DNA of 64,000 bases. It comes from Amycolatopsis sp. MtRt-6. Its GTDB lineage: Bacteria > Actinomycetota > Actinomycetes > Mycobacteriales > Pseudonocardiaceae. Under the pieces are notes generated by a model, which was not told the origin of the DNA, did not search any database, and saw only the letters and a program-made list of their open reading frames with translations. The first letter of the stretch is position 1. Each line of letters starts with the position of its first letter. The stretch lies in assembly GCF_017308975.1 (NCBI RefSeq), contig NZ_JADWPD010000002.1:310001-374000 (forward strand), read 5' to 3'. Positions 7,005 to 16,274 of this stretch are shown here, piece by piece. The translations under genes were made by a program, and so were the position numbers.

Positions 7005-8591
7005 TTACCGCGTCGCCGGGAACGGGAGGAGATCCCACACCCGGTCCCCGGACCGCGGGCCGCAGTCGTACTGCGCGGCGGCGACGTCGTTGCCGGTGCC
7101 CGACGGCGGCACCCCCGCGCACCGGCCGGTGGCCCGGTTCTTCAGCTGGACGTGCCCGTCGGCCGCGACGATGTCCCACAGCTGGTCGGTGAACTGCGGC
7201 AGGCACTCGTACTGCAGCAGCGGCGCCCCGTCGACGTTGTTGGCCGCGTGGACGATCAGGCACCTCTTCGTGTAGTGGTTGCGCACCAGCACGCCCCCGC
7301 CGGCCTGCGGGTCGATCTCCCACGCCTGGTCGGAGAACTGGGGCAGGCACTCGTACTGGAACGCCGGCGCGTCGTCGACGTTGGTCCCCCCGTGCACGAT
7401 CAGGCAGCGGCCCGAGGCGCGGTTGACCACCTGGACCGGGTCGGGCACCGGGGTGATTTCCCAGACCTGGTCCGAGAACTGCGGGAGGCACTCGTACTGG
7501 GCGGCGCCGGCCCCGTTGGTGTTGTTCGCGCCGAACACGACCGCGCAGGCGCCGGTCGCGCGGTTCTTCAGCTGGACACCGCCGTCGACACCCACGATGT
7601 CCCACAGCTGGTCGGTGAACTGCGGCAGGCAGTCGTACTGCAGCAGCGGCGTCCCGTTGCCGCTGCCGGCCGCGTGGACGATCAGGCACTTCTTCGTGGC
7701 CTGGTTGCGCAGCAACGCGCCGCCGGTCGCCTGCGGTTCGACGTCCCACGCCTGGTCGGCGTAGGCGGCCGGGCAGTCGAACTGGAACGCCGGCGCGTCG
7801 TTGCCGGTGTTCGCGCCCTGCACGGCCAGGCAGCGCTTCGAGTAGTGGTTGACGAACCGGACGGACCGCGGCGTGACCTGGCCGGCGATCCAGCCCGCGA
7901 GGTCGTCGGTGCGGGCGGCGACCGCGCCCTGGCGCGTTTCCGTCACCGCAAGGCAGCCGTGCTGCCACGACCGGCTCAGGACGCCGGCGAGCTCGAGCCC
8001 GCCGGTGGCGTCCGTGCGCAGCAGCGGCCCGCCCGCGTCACCGAGGCACGGGTCCTGACCGGTCGGGCTCGACACCGCGACCGTCGTCGGCGTGGCGGTG
8101 CCGAGGGAGAACGACGCGGTCGTCAGCCGGTTCGGCACCCACTCGGTCGCCGTGCGGCCGTAGCCGGTGATCCGCACGGTCTCCGCGGCCGGTTCGCGGC
8201 TGCCGACCCGCAGCGGGGTGACGTCCAGGACCGGGTGGGTCAGCTTCGCCAGCGCCACGTCCCGGTCGGCGCGGGCGACCACAGTGGACACCCGGAGGAC
8301 CTGCCCGCTCGCCGAGCGCAGGTCGGCCTGCCCGGCGTACACGGTGACCGGTTTCGCGGGCGCGGCCGGCTGCGCGGTGGCGCCGGGGAGGCAGGCCGCC
8401 GCCGTGACGATCCACTGTGGCGCGATCAGGGCGCCGGAGCAGGCCGTGGCGCCCGTCGTGATCTTGACGGCGAACCGGTCGGCCCCGTCGGTGACCGGCT
8501 GCCCGCCGGCGAGGGCGTCGGCGGACGCGGGGACGAGGACCGCCCCGGCGCAGACGACGGCGGCGACGAACGGAATACGGGATCTTCGCAT
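7005..8591 (-). CDS. Secreted trypsin-fold pseudoprotease with six ricin-type lectin repeats
   Basis: 528 residues. A signal peptide (MRRSR then a hydrophobic stretch to about residue 28) is followed by an S1-family domain (about 29-240). The domain keeps the catalytic-Asp segment DRDVALAKL (D111), but the His motif reads TAAAC instead of TAAHC (Ala66) and the Ser motif reads GDAGGP instead of GDSGGP (Ala186). Both changes are clear in the DNA, so it should be proteolytically dead. Six QxW-like repeats of about 46 residues follow (AYADQAWD, QFTDQLWD, QFSDQVWE and so on), making two beta-trefoils likely to bind sugars. Start ATG 8591 is chosen for the signal peptide. Probable role: secreted carbohydrate-binding protein. 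Confidence 0.8.
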   Translation of the reverse strand: MRRSRIPFVAAVVCAGAVLVPASADALAGGQPVTDGADRFAVKITTGATACSGALIAPQWIVTAAACLPGATAQPAAPAKPVTVYAGQADLRSASGQVLRVSTVVARADRDVALAKLTHPVLDVTPLRVGSREPAAETVRITGYGRTATEWVPNRLTTASFSLGTATPTTVAVSSPTGQDPCLGDAGGPLLRTDATGGLELAGVLSRSWQHGCLAVTETRQGAVAARTDDLAGWIAGQVTPRSVRFVNHYSKRCLAVQGANTGNDAPAFQFDCPAAYADQAWDVEPQATGGALLRNQATKKCLIVHAAGSGNGTPLLQYDCLPQFTDQLWDIVGVDGGVQLKNRATGACAVVFGANNTNGAGAAQYECLPQFSDQVWEITPVPDPVQVVNRASGRCLIVHGGTNVDDAPAFQYECLPQFSDQAWEIDPQAGGGVLVRNHYTKRCLIVHAANNVDGAPLLQYECLPQFTDQLWDIVAADGHVQLKNRATGRCAGVPPSGTGNDVAAAQYDCGPRSGDRVWDLLPFPATR

Positions 8592-9275
8592 GGGGTTCCC
8601 CCTGTTGGTGCTGGGAAATGAGGACGACGGTGACACGGCGCGGCGGCGGCGCCCGCGCCCGGCCGTCCGGGGCGGCGCGCCCCACGGCAGGTCGAACTCC
8701 CAGCACTCCTGCGTCCCCCTCGCGTGCAGTCTGGCGAGGCTCACGCTAGCCAAGATCCACCGGCGGGGCCACCTCCATTCGGCGGCCCGCCGCAGGCGGG
8801 CGGCTCCTCGAAGGCCTTCGGCAGGTTCCGGCGCTTGCGGCCTCCGCGTACCGACCGTTCCCGATCACCGTGTCCGAGGCCTGCCGCTGGGCCGGTCCAC
8901 TGGCGTGGCGGCCTCCGGGGCCGCCGCACGCGGCGAGCGCTTTCGGTCTCATGACTCCTCAATGGACTGTCGCCACGGGACTCGGTCGACAAAGGCCCTG
9001 GTGCGGGCGTGCCGGGGTGGTCGAGCGCCCGCGCCAGGTCGCCGATCACGACCGGAAATGCGCATCAACGCGAGCAACGTGCCGATCAGCGACGAGCACC
9101 GCCACGGCGGGCGCGGGCCGGGTGCCCACCTCACTGGTCAGCGGGCCCCCACCGCGGCGGGCAGGGCCTTCGAAGACCGCAGCCGGGTCACCCGGAACGG
9201 CCGGGTATTCCCGGAGCTTGTGGTGTTCGCGGCAAGGGCGACGCAGACGCACCCGGGATGGACGGCCCCGCCGCG
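8592..9275. other. Intergenic stretch with no supported gene
   Basis: About 680 bases between the lectin-protein start and the ArsR stop. Short open frames exist on both strands, but none has a ribosome binding site, recognisable motif or convincing codon-position bias. It may hold decayed sequence; I see no hairpin strong enough to name. Confidence 0.4.
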
Positions 9276-9809
9276 CTACTCGGCCAGGCGGTGCAGCACG
9301 ATCATCCCGCCGTACGCCGGCTCGCCGGAACGCTCGGCGTCGGTCGACACGTACCGGTCGACCAGCTCGAGGATTCCGCGCTCCAGTTCGGCGGCGTCCT
9401 CGGCGGACAGGTGCGCGGCGAACCGGAGGAAGATGCGGACTGAGCCGGGGCCCGCCGCGCGCAGTTCGTCCTGGACCGCTTCGATGGGCGCCAGTGCCGC
9501 GTCGGCTTCGGTGTTCGGCGGGTCGTCCAGCCACCACGAGCGGGCCTTCGCGCGGTACGGCTTCTCCAGGGCGCCGCTTTCGCCGGTGCGGACGGGCGCC
9601 GGTTCGAGCAGGCCCGCGTCGATCAGCTGGCGGACGTGGTACAGCACCGTTCCGGGGTCGCGGCCGAGCCGGTCGGCGAGCTGCTTGTTGGTCAGCTCGC
9701 CCTGCCAGCAGAGCCGCAGGATGCGCAGCCGCAGTGGATGAGCCAGGGCCTTGGCCTCGCTGACCGTGGCCTCGCGTCGCGAAACCGGGGACGAAGCGTG
9801 ATCAGCCAT
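9276..9809 (-). CDS. ArsR-like winged-helix transcriptional regulator
   Basis: 177 residues. The winged helix occupies roughly residues 18-75: ALAHPLRLRILRLCWQGELT, then TNKQLADRLGRDPGTVLYHV as recognition region. No metal-binding Cys pair is present, so it is not a classic metal sensor. The C-terminal half is alpha-helical and acidic. It is divergent from an MFS exporter with 61 bases between the start codons and a dyad in the gap, so it probably represses that exporter and itself. ATG 9809 is well placed. Confidence 0.8.
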   Translation of the reverse strand: MADHASSPVSRREATVSEAKALAHPLRLRILRLCWQGELTNKQLADRLGRDPGTVLYHVRQLIDAGLLEPAPVRTGESGALEKPYRAKARSWWLDDPPNTEADAALAPIEAVQDELRAAGPGSVRIFLRFAAHLSAEDAAELERGILELVDRYVSTDAERSGEPAYGGMIVLHRLAE

Positions 9810-9833
9810 GGCCGCAGGTTAGTACACCGGACT

Positions 9834-9869
9834 GATGGACTTTTCTCCATCGATGTGAAACTCTCCATC
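9834..9869. promoter_or_regulatory. Candidate ArsR operator between divergent arsR-like and MFS genes
   Basis: GATGGA (9834-9839) and TCCATC (9846-9851) form an inverted repeat with a six-base spacer. A third copy of the half-site, TCCATC (9864-9869), abuts the MFS start codon, and CTCCATC-G/A-ATG repeats directly 18 bases apart. Placement over the MFS 5' end fits repression. Confidence 0.5.
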
Positions 9870-9870
9870 A

Positions 9871-11112
9871 ATGCGGACATCGCTCGGGGGCGGGTACTGG
9901 CGGCTGTGGACGTCGGCCGCCTTGTCCAACCTCGCCGACGGGATCCTCAAGTTCGCGCTGCCGCTGCTGGCGATCGGCTACACGCGGTCGCCGGCGCTGA
10001 TCGCGGGACTGACCCTCGCGTTCACCCTGCCGTGGCTGCTCTTCGCCCTGCCGGCCGGCGCGATCGCCGACCGCGCGGACCGGCGCTCGGTGATGCTGCT
10101 CGCGAACGTCGCCCGCGCCACCCTGCTCGCCGGGCTCCTCGTGGCCGTCCTGCTCGACGCCGGCTCCGTCTGGCTCCTCTACGTCGCCGCGCTCGGCACC
10201 GGCGTGGCGGAAACCTTCTATGACACAGCGTCCCAGGCGATCGTGCCCCAGCTGGTCGGGCGCGACCAGCTGCCGCGGGCGAACGGCCGGCTGTACGCGG
10301 CGGAGACGACGGCGCTCGAACTCGCCGGTCCCCCGGCGGCCGGCCTGCTCGTCGCCGCCGCGGCGACGCTGTCGCTGGGAACACCGATCGCCCTCTGGGC
10401 GGCCGCGGTCGCCGTCCTCCTGCTCGTCCGCGGGTCCTTCACCGTGCGGGCCCCCGCCCGGCGGCCCGCGCTGCGCGCCGAGATCGCCGAAGGCCTGCGG
10501 TTCGTGTGGCGGACGAGCATCCTGCGCACGTTCACCGTGATGACCGGCGTCTTCAACTTCGCCAGCAGCGCGACTCAGGCCGTGCTGGTGCTGTACGCGG
10601 TGGGCCCCGCTTCGGCGATGGGCCTGTCGGAGGCGGGCTACGGCTGGCTGCTCAGCCTGGTCGCCGCCGGGTGCCTGGCCGGCTCGTTCTTCGCCGAGCC
10701 TGCCGAACGCCTGCTGGGCACGGCCCGCGCCATCGGCATCGCGTTCTTCGTCGGCGCCGCCTCGCTGGGCGTGCCGGCGGTGACGACGAACCCGGTGATC
10801 ATCGGCGCCGCCTTCTTCGCCGGCGGCGCCGGGCTGGTCGTCGCCAACGTCACGACCGTCTCCCTGCGCCAGCGCGTCACCCCGGACCGGCTGCTGGGGC
10901 GCACCAACAGTTCCCACCGCCTGGTCGCGTACGGCACGAAGCCCCTCGGCGCCCTCGCGGGTGGTCTGCTGGCCGAGCTTTTCGGCCTGCCGGCGGTGTT
11001 CGCCGTGATGGGCCTGCTGGCCGCGGCCACCGCCTTCGGCGCGACGAAGGTGCGCGCGAGCGCGGTCGCCGAGGCCGAACGCGCCGCCGTGCCCGCTAGT
11101 CCTCGCCCGTGA
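9871..11112 (+). CDS. MFS transporter (MFS_3 / enterobactin-exporter-like)
   Basis: 413 residues, about 12 hydrophobic segments. The loop between TM2 and TM3 reads AIADRADRRSVML, the family A motif (G/A-x3-D-R-x-x-R/K-R). YDTASQAIVPQLVGRDQLPRANG is the typical MFS_3 signature and is repeated in weaker form in the second half as VSLRQRVTPDRLLGR. Probable drug or small-molecule efflux pump in the cytoplasmic membrane. It is controlled by the divergent ArsR-like gene, and its last 17 bases overlap the convergent SARP-NACHT gene. Confidence 0.82.
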   Translation: MRTSLGGGYWRLWTSAALSNLADGILKFALPLLAIGYTRSPALIAGLTLAFTLPWLLFALPAGAIADRADRRSVMLLANVARATLLAGLLVAVLLDAGSVWLLYVAALGTGVAETFYDTASQAIVPQLVGRDQLPRANGRLYAAETTALELAGPPAAGLLVAAAATLSLGTPIALWAAAVAVLLLVRGSFTVRAPARRPALRAEIAEGLRFVWRTSILRTFTVMTGVFNFASSATQAVLVLYAVGPASAMGLSEAGYGWLLSLVAAGCLAGSFFAEPAERLLGTARAIGIAFFVGAASLGVPAVTTNPVIIGAAFFAGGAGLVVANVTTVSLRQRVTPDRLLGRTNSSHRLVAYGTKPLGALAGGLLAELFGLPAVFAVMGLLAAATAFGATKVRASAVAEAERAAVPASPRP

Positions 11113-13792
11113 CGGCGGCCAGCCGCTCCTGCACCCGGGCGTGGCGGAACTGGTAGACACCCCCGGCCTGCCGCAGGACCCCGCGGCGGTGGGCGTCGTC
11201 GAGGAAGTGCATCAGGCGCCACGGCAGGCGGCCCGTGGCCGCGAGCCACAGGTGGTGGACGAAGTAGTTGCCCCAGGCCCGCGTCACCAGGACCGCCAGG
11301 CCGATCCCGGCCCCGAAGCACACCCCCGCCACGATCGGCAGCACCGCGTTCGTCGCCGCCGGGAACACCTGGCCGCCCGCGAGCGCGCCCGCGACGCCGT
11401 AGCACGCCGCCGCGACGCCGCGGGCCATGAAGAACCCGAACGCCACGCCCGCCACCCCGCCGGCGACGGCCAGCGCCAGGTCGTAGTGACCGCCCAGCAC
11501 CGGCAGGAACCGCGTCTGGGCCGTGAACGCGAACGCCATCCCGTCGAACAGCCCCAGCGACACCATGAAGGAGACGGACAACGCGATCGCGCCGGTCCGC
11601 TCGTTGCGCAGGATCGTCCGGGGGCTCGACACGCGGCTGGCGTCGACCGGTTTCGCCAGCCACACGTGCACCGCGAACACCAGGCCGAACACCAGCGCGA
11701 GGAAGCCGACCAGGCCGGCCGCCAGCGACCAGCCCAGGCCGAGCAGGACGCCCACCGCCGCGCCGATCGCGAAGCGACCGGCGAACTTCCGGGCCGCGCC
11801 GGCGAACCGCAGCTCGGTGCGCAGCGGCTCGGGCGGCCGCCCGAAGCGGTGGGTCAGGTAGCCGGCGCCCCCGAACGACAGGCCGTAGACCGCCGCCAGC
11901 TCCGGTCCGTCGGCGACCCAGCCGGTGACGACGAAGAACACCGCGATCAGCACGCCGATCAAGCTCGCGCGGGTGCCGGCGGGCACCGCGCGGTACAGCT
12001 GCCACCAGGCGAGGTCCCGGCTGCGCGCCCGCTCGAGATGCCGGGCCAGGAACCCCAGCCAGCGCGTCGCCTGCTCCGCGGTGTACCGCCCGGTCGGGCT
12101 GGTCTTCGGGTTCCGCCCCGGCGGCTGCGGCACCCGCGCGTAGGCGTTGGGGACGAAGGAATCGAGCAACTGCCCTTCGAGGGCGTCCGCGTCCGCGGCG
12201 GCGAGCAGTTCCGCGGGATCGGCGTGCGGCCGGCCGTAGCCGATCCGCGCGAGGTCGACCATCAACGGCGTCCGCAGCACCCGGGCCAGTGCCGCGTCCG
12301 GATCGCGGCGCAGCCGCTCGGCGACGGGCAGCCAGCGGTCTTCGCCCTGCCGCGCGGACAGGTAGGTGATCGCCTCCTCCCGGGCGACGGGTTCGAGCCG
12401 GACCACGGTGGCGGCGCTCAGCACCGCGCCGGATTCGCGCGTCACCTGCTCGTACTCGGCGGAACGGCAGGTCAGCACCAGCGAGCGCCCCACCGCCATC
12501 GTCTGGTCCAGTGCGTCGAGCGCGACGACGCGCAGGTCGGCGGGCATCTCGTCGAGGCCGTCGAGGACCGGGACGACGTGGCCGCCGAGGACGAGCCGGG
12601 TCGGCGCGCCGGCCCCGTACTCGCGCGCGTTGAGCAGGGCCGGGTGGTTCTCGGCGAGCCGGCCCGCCAGCCAGCTGTCGAGGTGTTCCCGCCGCGGATC
12701 CCACGAAGCCAGCGAGAGCAGCACCGGTACCGGCGCGTCCGGCGTGCGGGTGCGCAGCAGCTCCAGCGTCAGCATCAGGGCGAGCACCGACTTGCCGGAG
12801 CCGGGGTCGCCGAGCACGACCAGCTGCCGCACGGGCAACGCGGCGAACGTCCCGGCGATGTCGTGGAGATCGCCCCGCAGCACGCGCTTTCCCGGGCGCG
12901 CGGCCACCGACCAACGCAGCATGATCGGCTGGGGGCGGTGCAGCGAACGCAGCTCGGCCTCGGCACGCCACTGCCACGTGACGGCTTCGGCCAGCTCGGT
13001 CACCGCGCGATCGAGCCGGTGGGGCGGCTCGGCTTCCGGCTCGGGGTCAGCGGGTTCGGGCGCGGCCTCGGCGAGAATGCGGTCGTGGAGCCGCCGGAGC
13101 TCCGGGTTCGGGTCGACGCCGAGTTCGCCGGCCAGCCGGCGGCGCAGGCCGTGGAACACCGTCGAAGCCTCGGCGTAGCGGCCCTCCTTGGCGAGGGCGC
13201 GCATCAGGAGCAGGTGGGACAGCTCGCGCGTCGGGTGCTCGCCGCAGAACTCGGTCAGCTCGCGGACGACCTCGCCCGTTTCGCCGAGCCGCAGCCGCCA
13301 GCCGGCACCGAGCTCCACGGCGTCGCCGCGCTGCTCGTCGAGCAGCGCGGCCCGGCCGGCCAGCGTGGTCGTCCGCAGCCCGTCGAGCGCGGGACCCCGC
13401 CACAGGGCGAGCCCGGCACGGATCTCTTCGACGGCGTCGGCGAGCTTGGCCTGCGCGGCGAGTCCCCGCGCGGCCGCGACGTGCCGGCGGAAGCGGAGGG
13501 AGTCGAGCTCGTCGGCGTCGGCGCGCAGGCGGTACCCGGGGCCGTCGGTGACGATCGCCCCGCCGGCCTCGCCGAGCCGGCTCCGCAGGGCGGAGACGCA
13601 GTTGCGCACCTGCTTCACGGCCGTCGCCGGCGGCTCGTCGTCCCAGAGGGCGTCGATCATGCGCTCCACCGGGACGACCGTGTTGGGATTGAGGAGGAGG
13701 ACGGCGAGCGCGCGCTGCTGCCGCGGGCTCGCCAGGCCGACCCGAGCCCCGTCCGCCCGCACTTCCAGCGTCCCGAGAATCCGGAACCTCAT
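11096..13792 (-). CDS. Membrane-anchored AfsR/SARP-type regulator with NACHT NTPase and multi-TM C terminus
   Basis: 898 residues. An OmpR-like winged helix (about 1-95, RQQRALAVLLLNPNTVVPVE) is followed by a bacterial transcriptional activation domain (about 95-245, ending LGVDPNPELRRLHDRIL) and then a NACHT NTPase. Walker A GDPGSGKS lies near 327-334 and Walker B is VPVLDGLDEM. From about 605 to 850 there are seven or eight hydrophobic helices, closed by a cytosolic tail GVYQFRHARVQERL. SARP-NB-ARC-TPR proteins are soluble; here the sensor/oligomerisation half is a NACHT-membrane module. ATG 13792 has a purine-rich stretch upstream; an in-frame ATG at 13813 is possible. It lies beside a two-component system. 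Confidence 0.82.
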   Translation of the reverse strand: MRFRILGTLEVRADGARVGLASPRQQRALAVLLLNPNTVVPVERMIDALWDDEPPATAVKQVRNCVSALRSRLGEAGGAIVTDGPGYRLRADADELDSLRFRRHVAAARGLAAQAKLADAVEEIRAGLALWRGPALDGLRTTTLAGRAALLDEQRGDAVELGAGWRLRLGETGEVVRELTEFCGEHPTRELSHLLLMRALAKEGRYAEASTVFHGLRRRLAGELGVDPNPELRRLHDRILAEAAPEPADPEPEAEPPHRLDRAVTELAEAVTWQWRAEAELRSLHRPQPIMLRWSVAARPGKRVLRGDLHDIAGTFAALPVRQLVVLGDPGSGKSVLALMLTLELLRTRTPDAPVPVLLSLASWDPRREHLDSWLAGRLAENHPALLNAREYGAGAPTRLVLGGHVVPVLDGLDEMPADLRVVALDALDQTMAVGRSLVLTCRSAEYEQVTRESGAVLSAATVVRLEPVAREEAITYLSARQGEDRWLPVAERLRRDPDAALARVLRTPLMVDLARIGYGRPHADPAELLAAADADALEGQLLDSFVPNAYARVPQPPGRNPKTSPTGRYTAEQATRWLGFLARHLERARSRDLAWWQLYRAVPAGTRASLIGVLIAVFFVVTGWVADGPELAAVYGLSFGGAGYLTHRFGRPPEPLRTELRFAGAARKFAGRFAIGAAVGVLLGLGWSLAAGLVGFLALVFGLVFAVHVWLAKPVDASRVSSPRTILRNERTGAIALSVSFMVSLGLFDGMAFAFTAQTRFLPVLGGHYDLALAVAGGVAGVAFGFFMARGVAAACYGVAGALAGGQVFPAATNAVLPIVAGVCFGAGIGLAVLVTRAWGNYFVHHLWLAATGRLPWRLMHFLDDAHRRGVLRQAGGVYQFRHARVQERLAAVTGED

Positions 13793-13994
13793 CGCATCCC
13801 CCCACCTCGTCACGGCCCAGCCCCGCGCCCGGCCTTCGAAACGCGCAGGTGGAGCGGCGGATGCCGGCGCGAGGACGAAACGAGGACGGCGTCGGAAACC
13901 CTAGGGGCACGGTGGCCGAGGGGGAATGCCGGGGCGACCCGGTGGCGGGCGCGGCGTTGGGGGTCGCGCCCGCCACCGGGACCGCCCGGCCCGG

Positions 13995-14050
13995 TTCTTA
14001 ACCGTTTCTTAGCACCGCGCCTGGCCGCCGGCTCCGCTGCCTCGGACAAT
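13995..14050 (+). promoter_or_regulatory. Tandem TTCTTA repeats and -10 upstream of the two-component operon
   Basis: TTCTTAA (13995-14001) and TTCTTAG (14006-14012) repeat directly with an 11-bp period, the spacing used by OmpR/PhoB-family regulators. GACAAT (14045-14050) is seven bases before the GTG of the response regulator, so the transcript may be leaderless. The same TTCTTAA word recurs upstream of the next operon. Confidence 0.5.
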
Positions 14051-14057
14051 CGGCAGG

Positions 14058-14747
14058 GTGCTGATCGTGATCGCCGACGACGAGGACGCCGTGTGCGACT
14101 CCTTGTCGCGCACGCTGCGGTTCGAGGGCTACGCCGTCGAGATCGCCAAGGACGGCCAGGCGGCCCTGGACGTCATCCGGGACCGCGAGCCCGACGGCGT
14201 CATCCTCGACGTGACCATGCCGGTGCTCGACGGGCTGGAAACCTGCCGGCGGCTGCGGGCCGCCGGAAACCTCGTGCCGGTGCTGATGCTCACCGCGCGC
14301 GGCGACGTCACCGCGCGGGTCGCCGGGCTGGACGCCGGGGCCGACGACTACCTCGCCAAGCCGTTCTCCCTCCAGGAGCTGCTCGCGCGGGTCCGTGCCC
14401 TGCTGCGGCGCGCGCGGTACGAAGCCGTCCCCGAATCCCCCGCCGACCTCCGCTTCGCCGACCTCGCGCTCAACCCGGCCACCCGGGAGGTCGTGCGCGC
14501 GGGCCGTCCGGTCCGGCTGACGCGGACCGAGTTCGCGATCCTCGAGCTGTTCCTGCGCCACCCGCGGCAGGTGCTCACCCGGTCGGTGCTGTTCGAACAC
14601 GTCTGGGGCTTCGACTTCGGCAGCAGCTCCAACAGCCTCGACGTCTACCTCGGCTACCTGCGCAAGAAGCTGGAAGCCGGCGGCGGCGGGCGGCTGCTGC
14701 ACACCGTCCGCGGCGTCGGCTACGTCCTGCGCGAGGACCCCCTGTGA
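14058..14747 (+). CDS. OmpR-family response regulator (MprA-like)
   Basis: 229 residues. The receiver domain (1-115) carries the acidic pair in IADDEDAV, phosphoacceptor Asp in VILDVTMP, Thr in MLTARGD and Lys in [12 protein letters not shown]. The winged-helix DNA-binding domain (about 130-225) has [20 protein letters not shown] and ends [15 protein letters not shown] 14058 is leaderless if the upstream GACAAT acts as -10. Its stop overlaps the kinase start (GTGA). It resembles actinobacterial MprA/TcrA regulators of envelope stress, but the signal is unknown. Confidence 0.88.
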   Translation: MLIVIADDEDAVCDSLSRTLRFEGYAVEIAKDGQAALDVIRDREPDGVILDVTMPVLDGLETCRRLRAAGNLVPVLMLTARGDVTARVAGLDAGADDYLAKPFSLQELLARVRALLRRARYEAVPESPADLRFADLALNPATREVVRAGRPVRLTRTEFAILELFLRHPRQVLTRSVLFEHVWGFDFGSSSNSLDVYLGYLRKKLEAGGGGRLLHTVRGVGYVLREDPL

Positions 14748-16219
14748 GGCTGCTGCGCGGCCTGGGACGGCGCAAGCTCACCCTGCGCGCGCGGGTCGCG
14801 CTCCTTTCGACGCTCGGGGTCGCGCTCGCCGTCGTCGTCGTGTCGCTGGCGGGCTGGTGGCTGATGCACGGCCGGATGTACGAGGACCTGGACCGCCGGC
14901 TGAGCGCCGACACCGCCGCGGCGGTGTCGGCCGCGACCCCCGACGAAGCGCTGCGCGCGCTGCGCAGTGCCGACGAACTGCCGCGGACCTGGTCCGACGA
15001 CGACGACCCGCCCTCGGAGATCCGGCGGCTGCTCCGGCTGGCCGGGTTGCCGCCGCCCGCGGTCGTCCGGTTCCTCGACGACCGCGGGCACGCCGTCTCC
15101 AGTACCGCGGGAGCGGCGTGGCTCGGGCCGGTGTCCTCGCCCGCCGCCCGCGTCGCGACGAGCGGGAGCGGCCAGGACCTCGCCGACGCCGGTCCGGGGG
15201 ACGAGACGGTCTACCGCGTGAGCACCACACCCCGGCCCGGCGGCGCGGTCCAGGTCGCGACCCGCGTCCTCGGCATCGAGGAGACGCTCGACGACCTCCG
15301 GACGCTGCTCACCTGGATCGGGCTCGTCGGCACGGCCCTCGCGGGCGTGGTCGGCTGGGCTGTCGCGCGCACGGGCCTGCGGCCGGTGCACCGGCTCACC
15401 GGGGCCGTCGAGAAGGTGGCCGAGACGCAGGACCTGGACAGCTCGATCCCGGTGTCCGGCCGCGACGAGATCGCGCGGCTCGCCACCGCCGTCAACCACC
15501 TGCTGACCGCGCTCGCCGCGTCGAAGGCCGCGCAGCAGCAGCTCGTCCAGGACGCCGGGCACGAACTGCGGACCCCGCTGACCAGCCTGCGCACCAACGT
15601 CGAGCTGCTCACCTACGCCGAGCAGCAGCTCGCGTCCGGCCGGTCCCTCGCCGCGGACGACCGCGCCCGGCTGCTGCGGGATCTCGGCGTCCAGGCCGAG
15701 GAGCTGACGACCCTCACCACCGAGCTGGTCGAACTGGCCGCGGAGAACACCGACCCCGAGCCGTCCGGCCCGCTCGACCTCGCCGACGTCGTGCACGGCG
15801 CCGTCATCCGCGCCCGGGCCCGCTGGCCGCAGGTCGTCTTCACCGTCGCGGCCGCGCCCGCGCCCCTGACCGGGCAGGCGGGCGGGCTGTCCCGGGTGGT
15901 GCTGAACCTGCTGGACAACGCGGCGAAGTGGAGCCCGCCGGGCGGCACGGTCCGGGTGGCTCTGTCCACAACGGACGGACACGCCGAGCTGACGGTCGCC
16001 GACGAGGGGCCGGGCATCGACGAACAGGACCGGCCGAAGGTCTTCGAGCGCTTCTACCGGGCCACCGCGGCCCGGTCCATGCCCGGCTCGGGTCTCGGGC
16101 TGGCGATCGTGGCCCAGATCGTCGCGACGCACGCGGGCACGGTGGTGGCCGGGGCGGCCGAGGGCGGCGGCGCGGAGCTGCGGGTGTGGCTGCCGTCGGA
16201 GGCCGCCCGCTTTTCTTAA
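14744..16219 (+). CDS. Sensor histidine kinase (MprB-like)
   Basis: 491 residues. A first TM helix (about 20-42, [20 protein letters not shown]) is followed by an extracytoplasmic sensor region of about 135 residues and a second TM near 190 ([14 protein letters not shown]). Next come HAMP, the dimerisation/phosphorylation box [19 protein letters not shown] with phosphoacceptor His, and an ATPase domain with [13 protein letters not shown] (N box), VADEGPGI (G1) and [12 protein letters not shown] (G2). All catalytic boxes are intact. GTG 14744 overlaps the regulator's stop by four bases. The TAA stop lies inside a TTCTTAA word shared with the upstream operator. Confidence 0.88.
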   Translation: MRLLRGLGRRKLTLRARVALLSTLGVALAVVVVSLAGWWLMHGRMYEDLDRRLSADTAAAVSAATPDEALRALRSADELPRTWSDDDDPPSEIRRLLRLAGLPPPAVVRFLDDRGHAVSSTAGAAWLGPVSSPAARVATSGSGQDLADAGPGDETVYRVSTTPRPGGAVQVATRVLGIEETLDDLRTLLTWIGLVGTALAGVVGWAVARTGLRPVHRLTGAVEKVAETQDLDSSIPVSGRDEIARLATAVNHLLTALAASKAAQQQLVQDAGHELRTPLTSLRTNVELLTYAEQQLASGRSLAADDRARLLRDLGVQAEELTTLTTELVELAAENTDPEPSGPLDLADVVHGAVIRARARWPQVVFTVAAAPAPLTGQAGGLSRVVLNLLDNAAKWSPPGGTVRVALSTTDGHAELTVADEGPGIDEQDRPKVFERFYRATAARSMPGSGLGLAIVAQIVATHAGTVVAGAAEGGGAELRVWLPSEAARFS

Positions 16220-16250
16220 TCCGCTCGGCGGCGGTTCTTAAGGTTCTTTC
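16213..16250 (+). promoter_or_regulatory. TTCTTAA repeats upstream of the DUF998-fusion operon
   Basis: TTCTTAA occurs at 16213-16219 and 16235-16241 (22 bp apart, two helical turns), with GGTTCTTTC directly after at 16242-16250. The word matches the tandem repeat upstream of the response regulator, making this a candidate second target of the same regulator. Confidence 0.45.
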
Positions 16251-16274
16251 ATCCGCGGACCCGAAGTTCGAATC

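Noticed and set aside
7020..7870. Regularly spaced repeats that could suggest a CRISPR or tandem array
   Set aside because: They are degenerate, ~138 bases long and in frame; they encode ricin-type lectin repeats.
8746..8952. A 68-codon minus-strand frame in the 8.6-9.3 kb gap
   Set aside because: No ribosome binding site, no recognisable motif, composition typical of chance frames in high-GC DNA.
11096..13792. The NACHT protein as a classical anti-phage NLR
   Set aside because: It carries SARP/BTAD DNA-binding domains and a membrane region, with no nuclease or other effector; regulation is the simpler reading.
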